Both the position numbers and the translations under genes were made by a program. Positions 25,156 through 33,824 of a stretch of 50,105 nucleotides of DNA are shown here, in pieces (positions within the stretch are counted from its first letter, which is position 1; each line of letters opens with the position of its first letter). The stretch spans positions 1 to 50,105 of the forward strand of contig QHSL01000043.1 in assembly GCA_003220435.1 (NCBI GenBank). The letters are read 5' to 3'. This DNA comes from Candidatus Rokuibacteriota bacterium. GTDB lineage: Bacteria > Methylomirabilota > Methylomirabilia > Rokubacteriales > CSP1-6. The notes under the pieces were generated by a model. That model was not told the origin of the DNA. It was given only the letters and a program-made list of their open reading frames with translations, and searched no databases.

Positions 25156-26274
25156 TTAGCGGACCAGCGCTTTCACCGCGTCCCGACCGCTCGCCAGCAA
25201 CTTGGCGGCCGAGGCACGGACGTTGTGGTTGTAGTGTCGAAGCGTCAAGCAACGCTCGAGCCGATCGGCCCAGACCATCTTGTAATCGGCCACGCCCTGC
25301 AGGAGGTCGAACTGTCGATCGCCCTCGCGAACGGCCTCGCCCGCGCAACGAAGCAGCAGGAGGATGCCCGGGCTCATCCGCGGCAGCACCGCCGGATCGA
25401 ACCCAGGGAGATAGAAGGAGTAGCGTCGCCGGTAGCTGTAGCCGTACACGCCGGCGATCGCCTCGCCGTTCAAGCGCAGGAAGTCGAGGCGGAGCCAGCC
25501 CAGCTCGCTGAAGACCTTGGCGATCTCCTGGTGAAACGCGAGGAACCGCGGGCTCGCGAAGGCTCCACCGGGCGCCGTCTTCACCCACCGCTTCTGGTGC
25601 AGCTGGATGAACGTCGCCAGCGCCTCCTGCACCTCGTGCTCCGAGGCGACGCGCTCGTAGACGACGCGCCCGGCCTGCTCGAGACGCTTGCGGCTTCGCA
25701 GCAGGTTGTAGCGCGCCTTGGCCCCCATGCGCTCGGTGAGGTCCTCGGCGCTTGCCGGAAGCTCCATGACGGGGCAGGCGGTCGTCGCGACGACGTCGAC
25801 GACCTTGCCCGCGTCCTGGATCAACCGATCCCACAGATCGATCGTCGATGAGCCCGCGGGGATCTCGGGCAGCGTGACGGTATCCCAGATCGCACTCACC
25901 TCCTCGTGCAGGTAGCGGTAGAGCCGGCTCACGACGGCGGCCTGGTCTCGCCGGGACACGATGAAGTCGAGATAGGCCGAGCAGACCTCGTCGGATCCGA
26001 GGAAGCGCAAGTCGCGCAGCGGGATCCCGTGCGCGCGGCCCCGGCGGATAAAGAACGGGGCGATGCCGACGAGCCGGTCGGGCTCGCGATAGACCAGCGC
26101 GATCCAGAGCCGGTCGGCGCCGAGGTAGTGCTTGGCCCACGTGTAGAGCCACTCCCAGGTGAGGAAGACGTTGTCGACGCCGGCTTGTCGAAGCAACGCA
26201 GTCCAGGGGCCGGCCAGCGTCTCGAACTCCTCCAGCGTGGTCACTGCCCGCACCGAGAGCGCGTCGGGTTTCAT
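25156..26274 (-). CDS. GNAT N-acyltransferase (BcsL/CelD-like)
   Basis: A 372-residue protein of the Acetyltransf_6 group. VFLTWEWLYTWAKHYLG at the front and GEAIAGVYGYSYRRRYSFYL with SPGILLLLRCAGEAVREGDR in the C-terminal half are typical of CelD/BcsL-like acyltransferases next to EPS genes. It probably transfers an acyl or aminoacyl group to a sugar or lipid-linked intermediate. It differs from the adjacent FemAB-like gene in sequence, so it is not a recent duplicate. ATG at 26274 overlaps the exosortase stop (ATGA). Donor and acceptor unknown. Confidence 0.82.
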   Translation of the reverse strand: MKPDALSVRAVTTLEEFETLAGPWTALLRQAGVDNVFLTWEWLYTWAKHYLGADRLWIALVYREPDRLVGIAPFFIRRGRAHGIPLRDLRFLGSDEVCSAYLDFIVSRRDQAAVVSRLYRYLHEEVSAIWDTVTLPEIPAGSSTIDLWDRLIQDAGKVVDVVATTACPVMELPASAEDLTERMGAKARYNLLRSRKRLEQAGRVVYERVASEHEVQEALATFIQLHQKRWVKTAPGGAFASPRFLAFHQEIAKVFSELGWLRLDFLRLNGEAIAGVYGYSYRRRYSFYLPGFDPAVLPRMSPGILLLLRCAGEAVREGDRQFDLLQGVADYKMVWADRLERCLTLRHYNHNVRASAAKLLASGRDAVKALVR

Positions 26275-27746
26275 GGGAAGTACGTCCGGAGCTGCGGGAG
26301 CAGCTCGCGCGCGAAGACTTCGAGCCGCCGCGCCGTCGCCCGGTCGTCGCCGCGCTCGCTGGCGATGAGCACCAAGGCGCCGTTCGTGCGGCCGTGCACC
26401 AGCGCGCTGCGCATCGTCTCCAGCCGGGCCAGATAGCGGTTCGTGATGACGCGCCCGTCGATGTCGTACCAGAAGAGGATCGGGCGGTCACCGCTCGGGC
26501 CGTGCAGATGACCCCGGTTGACCGCCACGGTATGCCCGGGCCGGAGTGCGATCTCGGCGATTTCCGCGCCCTCGTGCAGCTGCGCGGTCCGGTAGTCCAC
26601 GATCTTCTTGCCGTGCTGCTGCGAGGCCAGGTACGCGACGTAGAGCTGGAGCGCCGAGCTCTCCGGGTGCTCGTAGACGCGCACCAGCTCCTGGTCGGCG
26701 CCCTCCACGCGGAAGACCGCGTCGCGGGCATCGGCCCTCCGCCCGAGCCAGTCGCCGACGGAGGTCGGGAAGGCCGTGAGATCCTCCTTCGGATCGACCG
26801 GCCCACGATCGAGCAGCGTGGTGTACACGCCCAGGACGACGAGCACCGCGAGGGCCGCTTGCCAGCCGCGATGGGGCGCCGCCAGGGAGCCGCGCGGCCC
26901 GGAGGCTTGCGGAACCGCAATCGCCACCGGCGCAGCGGCCCCCTGCAGCTTCGAGAGACCCCAGGCGGCGGCCACCAGCGCCGCGACGCCGATCCAGGAC
27001 ACGAACATCGCGCGGAAGACCTCGAAGGGGCCGTGGAGCACCTCGCCGCCGCGGCTCGCCCAGATCCCGATGAGGATCACGCGGACCCAGTTGGCCATGA
27101 CGCCGATCGCCAGCGCCCAGAGGACGAGGGCCAGCCGACTCCACCAGGTCCTCAGGACGAGATACCCCAGGGGCAGCCCGATCGCCGTGATCGAGATCAA
27201 ATAGGTCGTCCCGCTGCAGGCGCTCGCCACTTCCAGCGTCTTGCCGGCGAGGACGACGAAGTTCTGCTCCAGCAGCGCGGAGACGCCCAGCGTCTGCAAG
27301 AAGCCCACGGTCACCCGCGCGGTGGCCAGCTGCAGCGGCCAGCGAAGCGGGACGAGCAGCTCGTCGAAGACGGGGACCATGAACAGCAGGTACGCGATCG
27401 GGAACGCGAGCGCCCTCAGATAGCTTCCGCCCAGGACCGCGAGAACCAGCCCGGCGGCCATCACCACGAGCGAGAGGCCGCTGAGGCTGATCGCGCGACC
27501 GGCGGCGCCGACAACCAGGAGGGCCGCGGCCCCCAGGACCAGGGCGAATCCCCAGACACTCCCCCCTCTCAGGGGGAGTGGCCGGAGCGCCGACCTCCGG
27601 GCCCACACCATGTACGCCGCGATCGGGAGCACGAGGAAGCCGTGAGAGTAGTCGTCACGGCTCCACCAGATGCTCGCCAGATCGCGCAGAACGGGGGCGT
27701 ACACCGCGGCGAGGACGCCGCCGAGCAGCCCCAGGCGCAGGATCAC
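26271..27746 (-). CDS. xrtA: Exosortase fused to an EpsI domain
   Basis: Sorting transpeptidase of the PEP-CTERM system: it cleaves the C-terminal tail of exported proteins in the inner membrane and passes them on. The first ~270 residues have eight or more hydrophobic helices, with catalytic Cys177 in VASACSGTTYL, Arg222 in ANWVRVILIG and His238 in VLHGPFEVFRAM, all three expected. Residues ~290-491 are the EpsI (DUF3485) domain (GDWLGRRADARD, VAYLASQQHGKK, FWYDIDGRVITNRYLARLET), which is often a separate protein. The start is GTG at 27746, overlapping the epimerase stop (GTGA); the much longer reading in this frame runs through two other genes. The symbol follows the XrtA-type neighbours. 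Confidence 0.93.
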   Translation of the reverse strand: MILRLGLLGGVLAAVYAPVLRDLASIWWSRDDYSHGFLVLPIAAYMVWARRSALRPLPLRGGSVWGFALVLGAAALLVVGAAGRAISLSGLSLVVMAAGLVLAVLGGSYLRALAFPIAYLLFMVPVFDELLVPLRWPLQLATARVTVGFLQTLGVSALLEQNFVVLAGKTLEVASACSGTTYLISITAIGLPLGYLVLRTWWSRLALVLWALAIGVMANWVRVILIGIWASRGGEVLHGPFEVFRAMFVSWIGVAALVAAAWGLSKLQGAAAPVAIAVPQASGPRGSLAAPHRGWQAALAVLVVLGVYTTLLDRGPVDPKEDLTAFPTSVGDWLGRRADARDAVFRVEGADQELVRVYEHPESSALQLYVAYLASQQHGKKIVDYRTAQLHEGAEIAEIALRPGHTVAVNRGHLHGPSGDRPILFWYDIDGRVITNRYLARLETMRSALVHGRTNGALVLIASERGDDRATARRLEVFARELLPQLRTYFP

Positions 27747-28774
27747 GCCCGGATCCACCTCAGCGTCTCGTCGATTCGCTGCTCGGCTTGAAGCTTCTTG
27801 ATCTGCTTGAGGCGGAGGTACTTCGTGCTCTGGAACTCGTCGATGGTCAGCCCGTGCTCCTTGAACGCGCCGTAGAGCTGCTCGACGCCGCGGCGCACGG
27901 TCCACTGCGGCCGGAACTCCGGGAGCGTCCGGGCGATCTTGTCGCAGTTCACCCGGTAGCAGCGCGGGTCGGGCCCGCCGCCCTCGGCGTACCTGATCCG
28001 GCTGCCGGGGACGACGTCCTTCACCATGTCGGCGACGTCCCGGATCTGATAGTTCTCGGCCGTCCGGCCCACGTTGAACGACTGGTTGTGGACGAGCTCG
28101 CGGGGCGCCTGCAGCACGGCCAGGAACGCGCGCGAGATGTCCTCGATGTGCACCAGCGGCCGCCAGGGCGTGCCGTCGCTCGCGATCAGCACCTCGCCGG
28201 TCGTGTACGCGAACGCGACCAGGTTGTTGACGACGAGATCGCCGCGGAGCCGCGGCGAGACACCGTATGCCGTGGCGTTGCGCAGGAAGGTCGGACTGAA
28301 CGTCTCGTCCGCGAGGGGCGACACGTCCTGCTCGACGCGGACCTTGGACGTGCCGTAGGCCGTGACCGGGTTGAACGCGGCGTCCTCGGCCAGGAGCCCG
28401 TCGCCGGCCGCGACGCCGTAGAGGCTGCACGAGGACGAGAACAGGAAGCGCCCGACGCCCGCCTCCTTCGCCAGCCGGGCCAGGCGCACCGAGGCCCGAT
28501 GGTTGATGTCGTAGGTGCAGTCGGGGTTCAGGTCGCCCAGCGGGTCGTTGGACAGCGCGGCCAGGTGCAGGACCGCGTCGAAGCCCGCCAGCGCCTCCAC
28601 GCCGATCTCGCGGAGATCGGCGCGGAGCGTGGGCACCTCGGCGAGGCCGTCGCTGAAGTCGCAGCCCGCGAAGAATTCGGTGTCGAGACCGACGACCTCG
28701 TGGCCGGCCGTCCTCAGCATGGGGACGAGCACGGCGCCGATGTAGCCGGTGTGGCCGGTGACGAGAACCTTCAT
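27743..28774 (-). CDS. NAD-dependent nucleotide-sugar epimerase/dehydratase
   Basis: A 343-residue extended SDR. The Rossmann motif is VTGHTGYIG at the N-terminus, then LHLAALSNDPLGDLNP, SSSCSLYG and the catalytic AYGTSKVRVE (Tyr and Lys intact). FNVGRTAENYQIRDVADMV belongs to the C-terminal sugar-binding part. Substrate is not predictable; since a cytidylyltransferase lies two genes upstream, a CDP-sugar is possible. ATG at 28774 overlaps the stop of the PIG-L gene (ATGA), and its own stop overlaps the exosortase GTG. A longer in-frame reading to 29128 runs through the PIG-L gene and is rejected. Confidence 0.88.
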   Translation of the reverse strand: MKVLVTGHTGYIGAVLVPMLRTAGHEVVGLDTEFFAGCDFSDGLAEVPTLRADLREIGVEALAGFDAVLHLAALSNDPLGDLNPDCTYDINHRASVRLARLAKEAGVGRFLFSSSCSLYGVAAGDGLLAEDAAFNPVTAYGTSKVRVEQDVSPLADETFSPTFLRNATAYGVSPRLRGDLVVNNLVAFAYTTGEVLIASDGTPWRPLVHIEDISRAFLAVLQAPRELVHNQSFNVGRTAENYQIRDVADMVKDVVPGSRIRYAEGGGPDPRCYRVNCDKIARTLPEFRPQWTVRRGVEQLYGAFKEHGLTIDEFQSTKYLRLKQIKKLQAEQRIDETLRWIRA

Positions 28775-29454
28775 CGAGTCTCCAATCCCAGGACGGCCTT
28801 GCGGCAATAGAAGCCCTCGGCAAACGCCGTCGGCGAGTTCGCCTCCATGCCGCGCAGGCGGAGGAGGGCCGTGAACAGATCGCGCGAAAACCAGGTGTGG
28901 TCGACCTGGCTCCGGTAGCAGTCGAGGATGGAGTCGATCTTTCGCTGGCAGATCGCCTCCTCGAGCGGGACGAACGTGTTGGGCGCGCCGAGATCGCCGT
29001 CGTACTTGGGGATCTCGTACTCGAGAATCAGGTGGCGCCGGAACGTGTTCCAGGTCAGCTCGGAGATCAGCCGGTGGTCCTGGTGCAGGTCGTTGCGGTA
29101 GTGCGTGAGGACGAGATCGGGGGTGCACGTGCGCTTCAGCCGCTCGAACTCGTCCTTGATCTCGCCGCCGATGTACGGAAAGAAGCCGTCCCGGAAGGAC
29201 ATCACCGTGACGGTCTTCTCCTTGGCGGCGGCCAGGAACGCATCGGCGCTCGCCCGGGCCTCACGCTCCCGCTCGGGCGTCGAGCTCCACACCACCCAGT
29301 CCACCGCGACGTTGCGCAGCTGCTCTGTCAGCGCCAGCACGGTGCCGCCGCAGCCGATCTCGATGTCGTCGCAGTGGGCGCCGAGGCAGAGCACCCGCAG
29401 CGGGCGGTCGGACGGGACGTTCGGGACGAGCGACAGCATCGACGTGGCGCTCAC
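28771..29454 (-). CDS. PIG-L family deacetylase
   Basis: A 227-residue zinc-dependent N-deacetylase of the PIG-L/MshB fold. LGAHCDDIEIGCGG (residues 25-38) supplies the AHxDD zinc site, and HYRNDLHQDHRLIS supplies the second His pair. VVWSSTPERE follows the first strand as in sugar deacetylases of polysaccharide loci. It probably deacetylates an N-acetylated nucleotide sugar or lipid-linked sugar. GTG at 29454 overlaps the stop of the upstream gene (GTGA) and gives 227 residues; ATG at 29439 would remove five. Short, no membrane segment, so cytoplasmic. Confidence 0.88.
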   Translation of the reverse strand: MSATSMLSLVPNVPSDRPLRVLCLGAHCDDIEIGCGGTVLALTEQLRNVAVDWVVWSSTPEREREARASADAFLAAAKEKTVTVMSFRDGFFPYIGGEIKDEFERLKRTCTPDLVLTHYRNDLHQDHRLISELTWNTFRRHLILEYEIPKYDGDLGAPNTFVPLEEAICQRKIDSILDCYRSQVDHTWFSRDLFTALLRLRGMEANSPTAFAEGFYCRKAVLGLETR

Positions 29455-30275
29455 CGGCCCGCCGTCACCGCGCGGCCGTCGCGCGCCGGGCCGCGCCCGT
29501 TCCCCTTCCAGAGCTCCCACGGGGCGCCGCCGCGCGCGTACAGCTCGTCGAGCACCTGCTTGTCCTTGAAGGTATCCATGCACGCCCAGAAGCCGTCGTA
29601 CTGGAACGCGACCAGCTGTTGGGCCTTGAGCAAGCGCTGGAAGGGCTCGTGGAGCAGCTCCTCTCCCGCCTTGATGTGCTCGAAGATGCTCTGCTTGAAC
29701 ACGAAGTACCCGCCGTTGATCCGGAGATTCGCCTGCTGGACGTCGGCGATGGACTGGACGAGCCCGTCGGGGCTGGCGGACACGAAGTGAACGCTCAGGT
29801 TGGGCCGGACGCACGCGAAGCTGGCGATCTTGTCCTTGCGGTGGAAGTCGGCCAGCTGGGCGTCGAGCGGCAGATCGGTCAGCCCGTCGGCGTAGTTGGC
29901 CAGGAACACCTCCTCGCCCGCCACGTGCTTCTCGACGGCCTTGAGGCGCTGGCCGATGTTCGAGGTCGTCCCCGTGTCGACGAAGGTGATCCGCCAGTCG
30001 TGGATGTCGCTGTTCAGGAGCTCGAGGTCCTTGCCGCCGCCGGAGAGGACGAAGTCGTTCGAGAGGCACTCGCTGTACGTGAGGAAGTAGTTCTTGATCA
30101 CGTCCGCGCCGAATCCGAGGCACAGGATGAAGTCGGTGTGTCCGTAGTGGGCGTAGTACTTCATCACGTGCCACAGGATCGGGCGGTACCCGATGTTCAC
30201 CATCGGCTTCGGGATGTGCTCCGAGTACTCCCGCAACCGCATGCCGAGACCGCCGCAGAACAGAACGACTTTCAT
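29451..30275 (-). CDS. rfbF: Sugar-1-phosphate cytidylyltransferase-like nucleotidyltransferase
   Basis: Makes a nucleotide sugar, probably CDP-glucose, from the sugar-1-phosphate. The 274 residues match glucose-1-phosphate cytidylyltransferase over most of their length: VVLFCGGLGMRLREYSEHIP, KPMVNIGYRPILWHVMKYYA, FVDTGTTSNIGQRLKAVEKH, NYADGLTDLPL, and FQYDGFWACMDTFKDK near the end. The last ~25 residues (from GRGPARDG) are low-complexity. No CDP-glucose 4,6-dehydratase follows, which is the usual partner, so the product may enter another route. ATG at 30275; GTGA overlap with the next gene. Confidence 0.85.
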   Translation of the reverse strand: MKVVLFCGGLGMRLREYSEHIPKPMVNIGYRPILWHVMKYYAHYGHTDFILCLGFGADVIKNYFLTYSECLSNDFVLSGGGKDLELLNSDIHDWRITFVDTGTTSNIGQRLKAVEKHVAGEEVFLANYADGLTDLPLDAQLADFHRKDKIASFACVRPNLSVHFVSASPDGLVQSIADVQQANLRINGGYFVFKQSIFEHIKAGEELLHEPFQRLLKAQQLVAFQYDGFWACMDTFKDKQVLDELYARGGAPWELWKGNGRGPARDGRAVTAGR

Positions 30276-30300
30276 GCCGGGGACCTCCCGTTCACCTGCG

Positions 30301-31032
30301 TCAATACGACTTGATCGCCGGCCGCATAGCGATCTCCGTCACTTCGGCCCTGGCCGGCAGCGTCAACACGTGCGTCACGGTCGCCGCGACGTCGTCGGGG
30401 CTCAGCAGGAGCTCGGGCCGATACGGCCGGTTCTCCGCCTGGAAGATCGCCGCCTGGCGTGGGGTGGCCGTGCGCCCGAGGTAGATGCTGAGCACCCGAA
30501 CGCCGTCGGCATTCACCTCGTCCCGGAGGCTGTCGGCGATCGCCTTCACGGCGTGCTGGGTCGCCGCGAACTGGCCGACCGTCGCGCGAGCCTTCAATCC
30601 GACCGTCGAGTTGATGAAGATGACGTCGCCGCCGCGCTTCTTGAGCATCGGCAGCAGCCCCTGGGTCAGGGCGTACGGCCCACGCACGTTGGCGCGATAT
30701 TGGCGGTCGAGGTCGGCCACCGACGCGCTGTCGACGGCGCCCGAGGCGATCGCGCCCGCGCTGTGGACGAGGACGTCGACGCGCCCGAAGTCTCGCTCGA
30801 TCGCGGCGACGAGCTCGGCGATGTCGCCGTCGTCGGTGAGATCGGTGCGATAGGCGCGGGCCCGCGACCTGGCCGGGCCGGCGGCCCGCACGACCTCGTC
30901 CAGCGCCTCCACCCGGCGGGCCACCAGACAGACGGTCGCCCCGGCGGCGGCGAGGTGCAGCGCGATCGCCCGGCCGATCCCGCTGGATGCGCCGGTCACC
31001 ACCGCGACCCGCTCGGCGAGTCCACCGCTCAT
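30301..31032 (-). CDS. Short-chain dehydrogenase-like protein lacking the catalytic Tyr and Lys
   Basis: A 243-residue classical SDR fold. The cofactor motif VVTGASSGIG (11-20), the SAG near 91-93 and Asn115 are present. In the active site, where YxxxK is expected, the sequence reads QFAATQH: Phe155 replaces Tyr and Gln159 replaces Lys. Ser142 (INSTVG) is kept. Loss of both key residues suggests that it is no longer an oxidoreductase of the usual type and may bind a nucleotide or serve as a partner. The reading was checked on the opposite strand. ATG at 31032 overlaps the stop of the PhyH-like gene (ATGA). Probably cytoplasmic. Confidence 0.88.
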   Translation of the reverse strand: MSGGLAERVAVVTGASSGIGRAIALHLAAAGATVCLVARRVEALDEVVRAAGPARSRARAYRTDLTDDGDIAELVAAIERDFGRVDVLVHSAGAIASGAVDSASVADLDRQYRANVRGPYALTQGLLPMLKKRGGDVIFINSTVGLKARATVGQFAATQHAVKAIADSLRDEVNADGVRVLSIYLGRTATPRQAAIFQAENRPYRPELLLSPDDVAATVTHVLTLPARAEVTEIAMRPAIKSY

Positions 31033-31943
31033 CGGCCGGTCCCGACTCCAGACGCGGCCTCGGGGGCCGGGGTGTCGTAGAGAGCTATCAGGTCCTCGGG
31101 GAGATGGCTGAGGTCGCTCGCCCGGAGGTAGTCGCGCATCGTGGTGCCGGTGCAGTCCGAGTCGATGTTCGGCGCGCCCGCGCGGCTCTGGACGTCGTCG
31201 AGGTGCACGGTTCTGAAATCGATGCTGAACCGCGTGTAGCCCGACGTGTTCGGCACCGTCGAGTGCAGGTGCGCGCCCGAGAACACGAGCAGGCCCCCGA
31301 CCTGCGCGATCACCCTGATCTGCGGGTCGAGCTCGACTGGCTCCTCGGGTTTCGGCTGCTTGCGCGTGTCGCTCTTGATGTGCTGCGCCGCCGTCTTGCG
31401 GCTGGTACGGTTCCACTCGTCGTAGTTGTACTCGCGCGAGCCGTTGCGGACCGGCTGGCTCCAGTACCGCAGGTGGAACGCCATCGAGTTCGCGGGCTCG
31501 ATGTCGTAGATCGGCATCCAGAAGTTGATTTGCGAGAACGGCGCCGAGTACCAGGTGTCGCGGTGCGGGTGGAAGGCGTACGCGATGCCGGTGGTGAGGT
31601 AGTCGCCGTGCGTCGCCGAGCGCATCCGGGGGACGTCGAAGTAGGTCTTGTGCGGGTCGCACCCGAGCTCGCCGAGGATCCCCTGGATGAACTGCTTGGA
31701 CTTCGGGTGGTGGATGAACGCCGGCTTCAGCTCCGCCAGGATCGCGGCGTACTTCTCCACCGGGAGGTCGTACTGCGCCGTGCGTGGGTCCCGGGGCGCG
31801 AAGGCGTCCGCGATCATCGAGCGCGCGTGATCGCAGAGCCCGAGCGAGCTCGGACCCGCCGAATACACGAACAGCTGCCCCTGATAGAGCTGCTTGCGCC
31901 GGGTGTCGTCGTCCACACGAGCATCGAAGAAGATCGCGTCCAT
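31029..31943 (-). CDS. Phytanoyl-CoA dioxygenase-like Fe(II) oxygenase
   Basis: A 304-residue protein of the PhyH-like cupin type, expected to hydroxylate a substrate with 2-oxoglutarate and O2. The iron site is HPHRD (H127, D129) with the distal His in FSGAHLHST (225 or 227), followed by an Arg in YTRFSIDFR for the oxoacid. Such enzymes modify sugars or lipids in antibiotic and polysaccharide clusters. Its ATG overlaps the stop of the DUF4910 gene by one base (TGATG). The upstream in-frame extension through the neighbour is not real. Substrate unknown; it may act on a nucleotide sugar of the surrounding block. Confidence 0.8.
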   Translation of the reverse strand: MDAIFFDARVDDDTRRKQLYQGQLFVYSAGPSSLGLCDHARSMIADAFAPRDPRTAQYDLPVEKYAAILAELKPAFIHHPKSKQFIQGILGELGCDPHKTYFDVPRMRSATHGDYLTTGIAYAFHPHRDTWYSAPFSQINFWMPIYDIEPANSMAFHLRYWSQPVRNGSREYNYDEWNRTSRKTAAQHIKSDTRKQPKPEEPVELDPQIRVIAQVGGLLVFSGAHLHSTVPNTSGYTRFSIDFRTVHLDDVQSRAGAPNIDSDCTGTTMRDYLRASDLSHLPEDLIALYDTPAPEAASGVGTGR

Positions 31944-33286
31944 CAGACCGCCCTCCGTGGATTCGCAGCGCCGGGAGTCGTCGTCACCGGCTCGAGCAGC
32001 TGGTGTTGGTGGAGAAGGTCGGCAGCGCGCCGGATCGGCTCGAACGCGCAGCCCGAGCGCTCGGCGATGTCGAGCAGCGAGTGGCGGCCGTCCGAGAGGT
32101 TCAGCACCCACAGCATGGCGAGCTCGCTGGCGGCGGCGTCGGTGCCGCCGATGGTCCGGTAGATGCCGCGCCGCCCGAGCTGGGGCTCGCACTTCGGGTT
32201 GAGGTTGAGGTACGTCCGGTTGTGCTCGAGCGCCGAGAGCACCGCTCGCACGGTCGTGTACGAGTCGGCCAGCGCCTCCGGCCGCACGAAGTCGAGGTTG
32301 TCGGCCGACGTGTGGTACTCGGGGAACCGGCTGTGCGGCGTGCGCATGAAGCAGCCGACGGGCAGGTCGAACCCCGGCGAGCAGAACTGGCGCTCGTCGT
32401 AGCCGTACGGCGAGAAGTCGAGGATCTCGCTGCGACGGCCCGAGTGCTTGAGCACCCACGCGACGGTCCGGTCGATCTCGGCGTCGCCACGGCGGCTCTT
32501 CTTGTAGGTCAACGGTCCGGGGTCGCCCGCGCAGGCCAGGACGAGGCCGTGGCGGATGTTCGCGGTCGCCGCCTCGTTGCGGCTGAGCCACGTGATCGAC
32601 CCGATCGTGCCTGGAATAAAGAGGAACCGGTACGAGTAGCGCCGCGGCTGCTCGGCGAGGTGCCTGGCCAGCGCCACGGCCAGGGCCACGCCGGCCATGT
32701 TGTCGTTGGCCAGCGACGGGTGGCAGACGTGGCACGAGAGCAGGACCTCGTCGGTCGTCTCCCCGGGCAGCAGGTACTCGCCGTACGTCAGGTGACCCGG
32801 CACGAGGGTCGAGTCGATGCACACCTCGTACTCGTCCTCGGTCAGGTCGGCCAGACGATTGTGGGCGAGGCAGAAGCCCCAGGTCTCGTTGTAGTAGGAC
32901 GTCCGCCACGGGATCCAGTCCGGTCGGTCCGGGAGCGTGTGCAGGTGCTTGGCCAGCTCCTCGCGCGAGACGCGCCGGCGCACCGGCACGCTGTAGCCGA
33001 CGACGTGGAGGTTCGACCGCTGGAAGTCGATGACGCGCTCGCCCCGGCCGTTCTTCACCCACGCGTCGGCGACGTTCCACTCCTTCGGCACCGTCCAGTC
33101 GAACACCGGGGTCCCGGTCGGCACCTCGTGGATCGCCAGCGAGATGTGCTTCTGCACGAGACGCAGGGTCTCGCGGACGCCGTTGCCGGTGATGCTCCGG
33201 CAGATCGGATAGAGCTCGGCGACCAGGCGATGCATCTCGTGGCCGATCTCGTCCGGGTTCACCGCGGCGGGAGTGAAAGACGTCAT
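31943..33286 (-). CDS. DUF4910 aminopeptidase-like protein
   Basis: A 447-residue protein of the aminopeptidase-like DUF4910 family, common in sugar-modification clusters next to rfbC, PIG-L and C-methyltransferase genes. LYPICRSITGNGVRETLRL starts the domain. Likely metal ligands are SCHVCHPSLANDNMAG (His and Asp) and EYHTSADNLDFV (His, Asp), with a Glu in SRNEAAT between them. The C-terminus (from about 380) is a winged-helix-like tail. Activity on peptides is not shown for the family; hydrolysis of an amide on a sugar is possible. ATG at 33286 was chosen over 33391 because it fits the family's length and does not extend into the RfbC gene. Confidence 0.82.
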   Translation of the reverse strand: MTSFTPAAVNPDEIGHEMHRLVAELYPICRSITGNGVRETLRLVQKHISLAIHEVPTGTPVFDWTVPKEWNVADAWVKNGRGERVIDFQRSNLHVVGYSVPVRRRVSREELAKHLHTLPDRPDWIPWRTSYYNETWGFCLAHNRLADLTEDEYEVCIDSTLVPGHLTYGEYLLPGETTDEVLLSCHVCHPSLANDNMAGVALAVALARHLAEQPRRYSYRFLFIPGTIGSITWLSRNEAATANIRHGLVLACAGDPGPLTYKKSRRGDAEIDRTVAWVLKHSGRRSEILDFSPYGYDERQFCSPGFDLPVGCFMRTPHSRFPEYHTSADNLDFVRPEALADSYTTVRAVLSALEHNRTYLNLNPKCEPQLGRRGIYRTIGGTDAAASELAMLWVLNLSDGRHSLLDIAERSGCAFEPIRRAADLLHQHQLLEPVTTTPGAANPRRAV

Positions 33287-33293
33287 GGGGGGC

Positions 33294-33824
33294 TCAGCCC
33301 GCGAAGTCCGGGTAGGCACGGTCACGGTCGTTGATGATCCGGTCGGCGTCCGGCCAGACGATGCCGAAGGCGGGATCGTCCCACCGCACACCCCGCGCCG
33401 ACTCCGGCGAGTAGAACTCCGACATCTGGTAGAAGATCTCGGTGCCGTCCTCGAGCGTCTGGAACCCGTGGGCGAACCCCTCGGGGACGTAGAGCATCCG
33501 GCGGTTCTTGGCGCTCAGGCCGGCCGCGAAGTGCCCGCGGAAGGTCGGTGAGTCGCGGCGGAGGTCGACGATCACGTCGTGCAGCGCGCCGGCCGTGCAG
33601 CGTACCAGCTTCGCCTCCTCGTGCGGCGCCGCCTGATAGTGCAGCCCGCGCAGGGTCCCACGGCGCCGGTTGAACGAGACGCTGCACTGCACCAGCCGGG
33701 GGTTGAGCCCGTGCTGCTCGGCCTCGCGCTGGCACCAGGTGCGCGCGAAGAAGCCGCGGGCGTCCGCCAGGGGCTCGGGCTCGATCACGAAGGCGCCCTT
33801 GAGCGGGGTCTCGGTGAAGATCAC
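33294..33824 (-). CDS. rfbC: dTDP-4-dehydrorhamnose 3,5-epimerase family protein
   Basis: A 176-residue cupin epimerase, the normal length. ADARGFFARTW holds the start of the conserved region, FNRRRGTLRGLHYQ the catalytic His, and RDSPTFRGHF, VPEGFAHGFQTLED and EIFYQMSEFYSPESARGVRW the rest of the site (Tyr and Asp present). The enzyme epimerises a 4-keto sugar nucleotide. No rmlA, rmlB or rmlD lies in the window, so it may work on a CDP- or dTDP-sugar made elsewhere or act at one carbon only. The start is GTG at 33824, in a GTGA overlap with the adenylation protein; longer readings in this frame overlap that gene. Confidence 0.9.
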   Translation of the reverse strand: MIFTETPLKGAFVIEPEPLADARGFFARTWCQREAEQHGLNPRLVQCSVSFNRRRGTLRGLHYQAAPHEEAKLVRCTAGALHDVIVDLRRDSPTFRGHFAAGLSAKNRRMLYVPEGFAHGFQTLEDGTEIFYQMSEFYSPESARGVRWDDPAFGIVWPDADRIINDRDRAYPDFAG

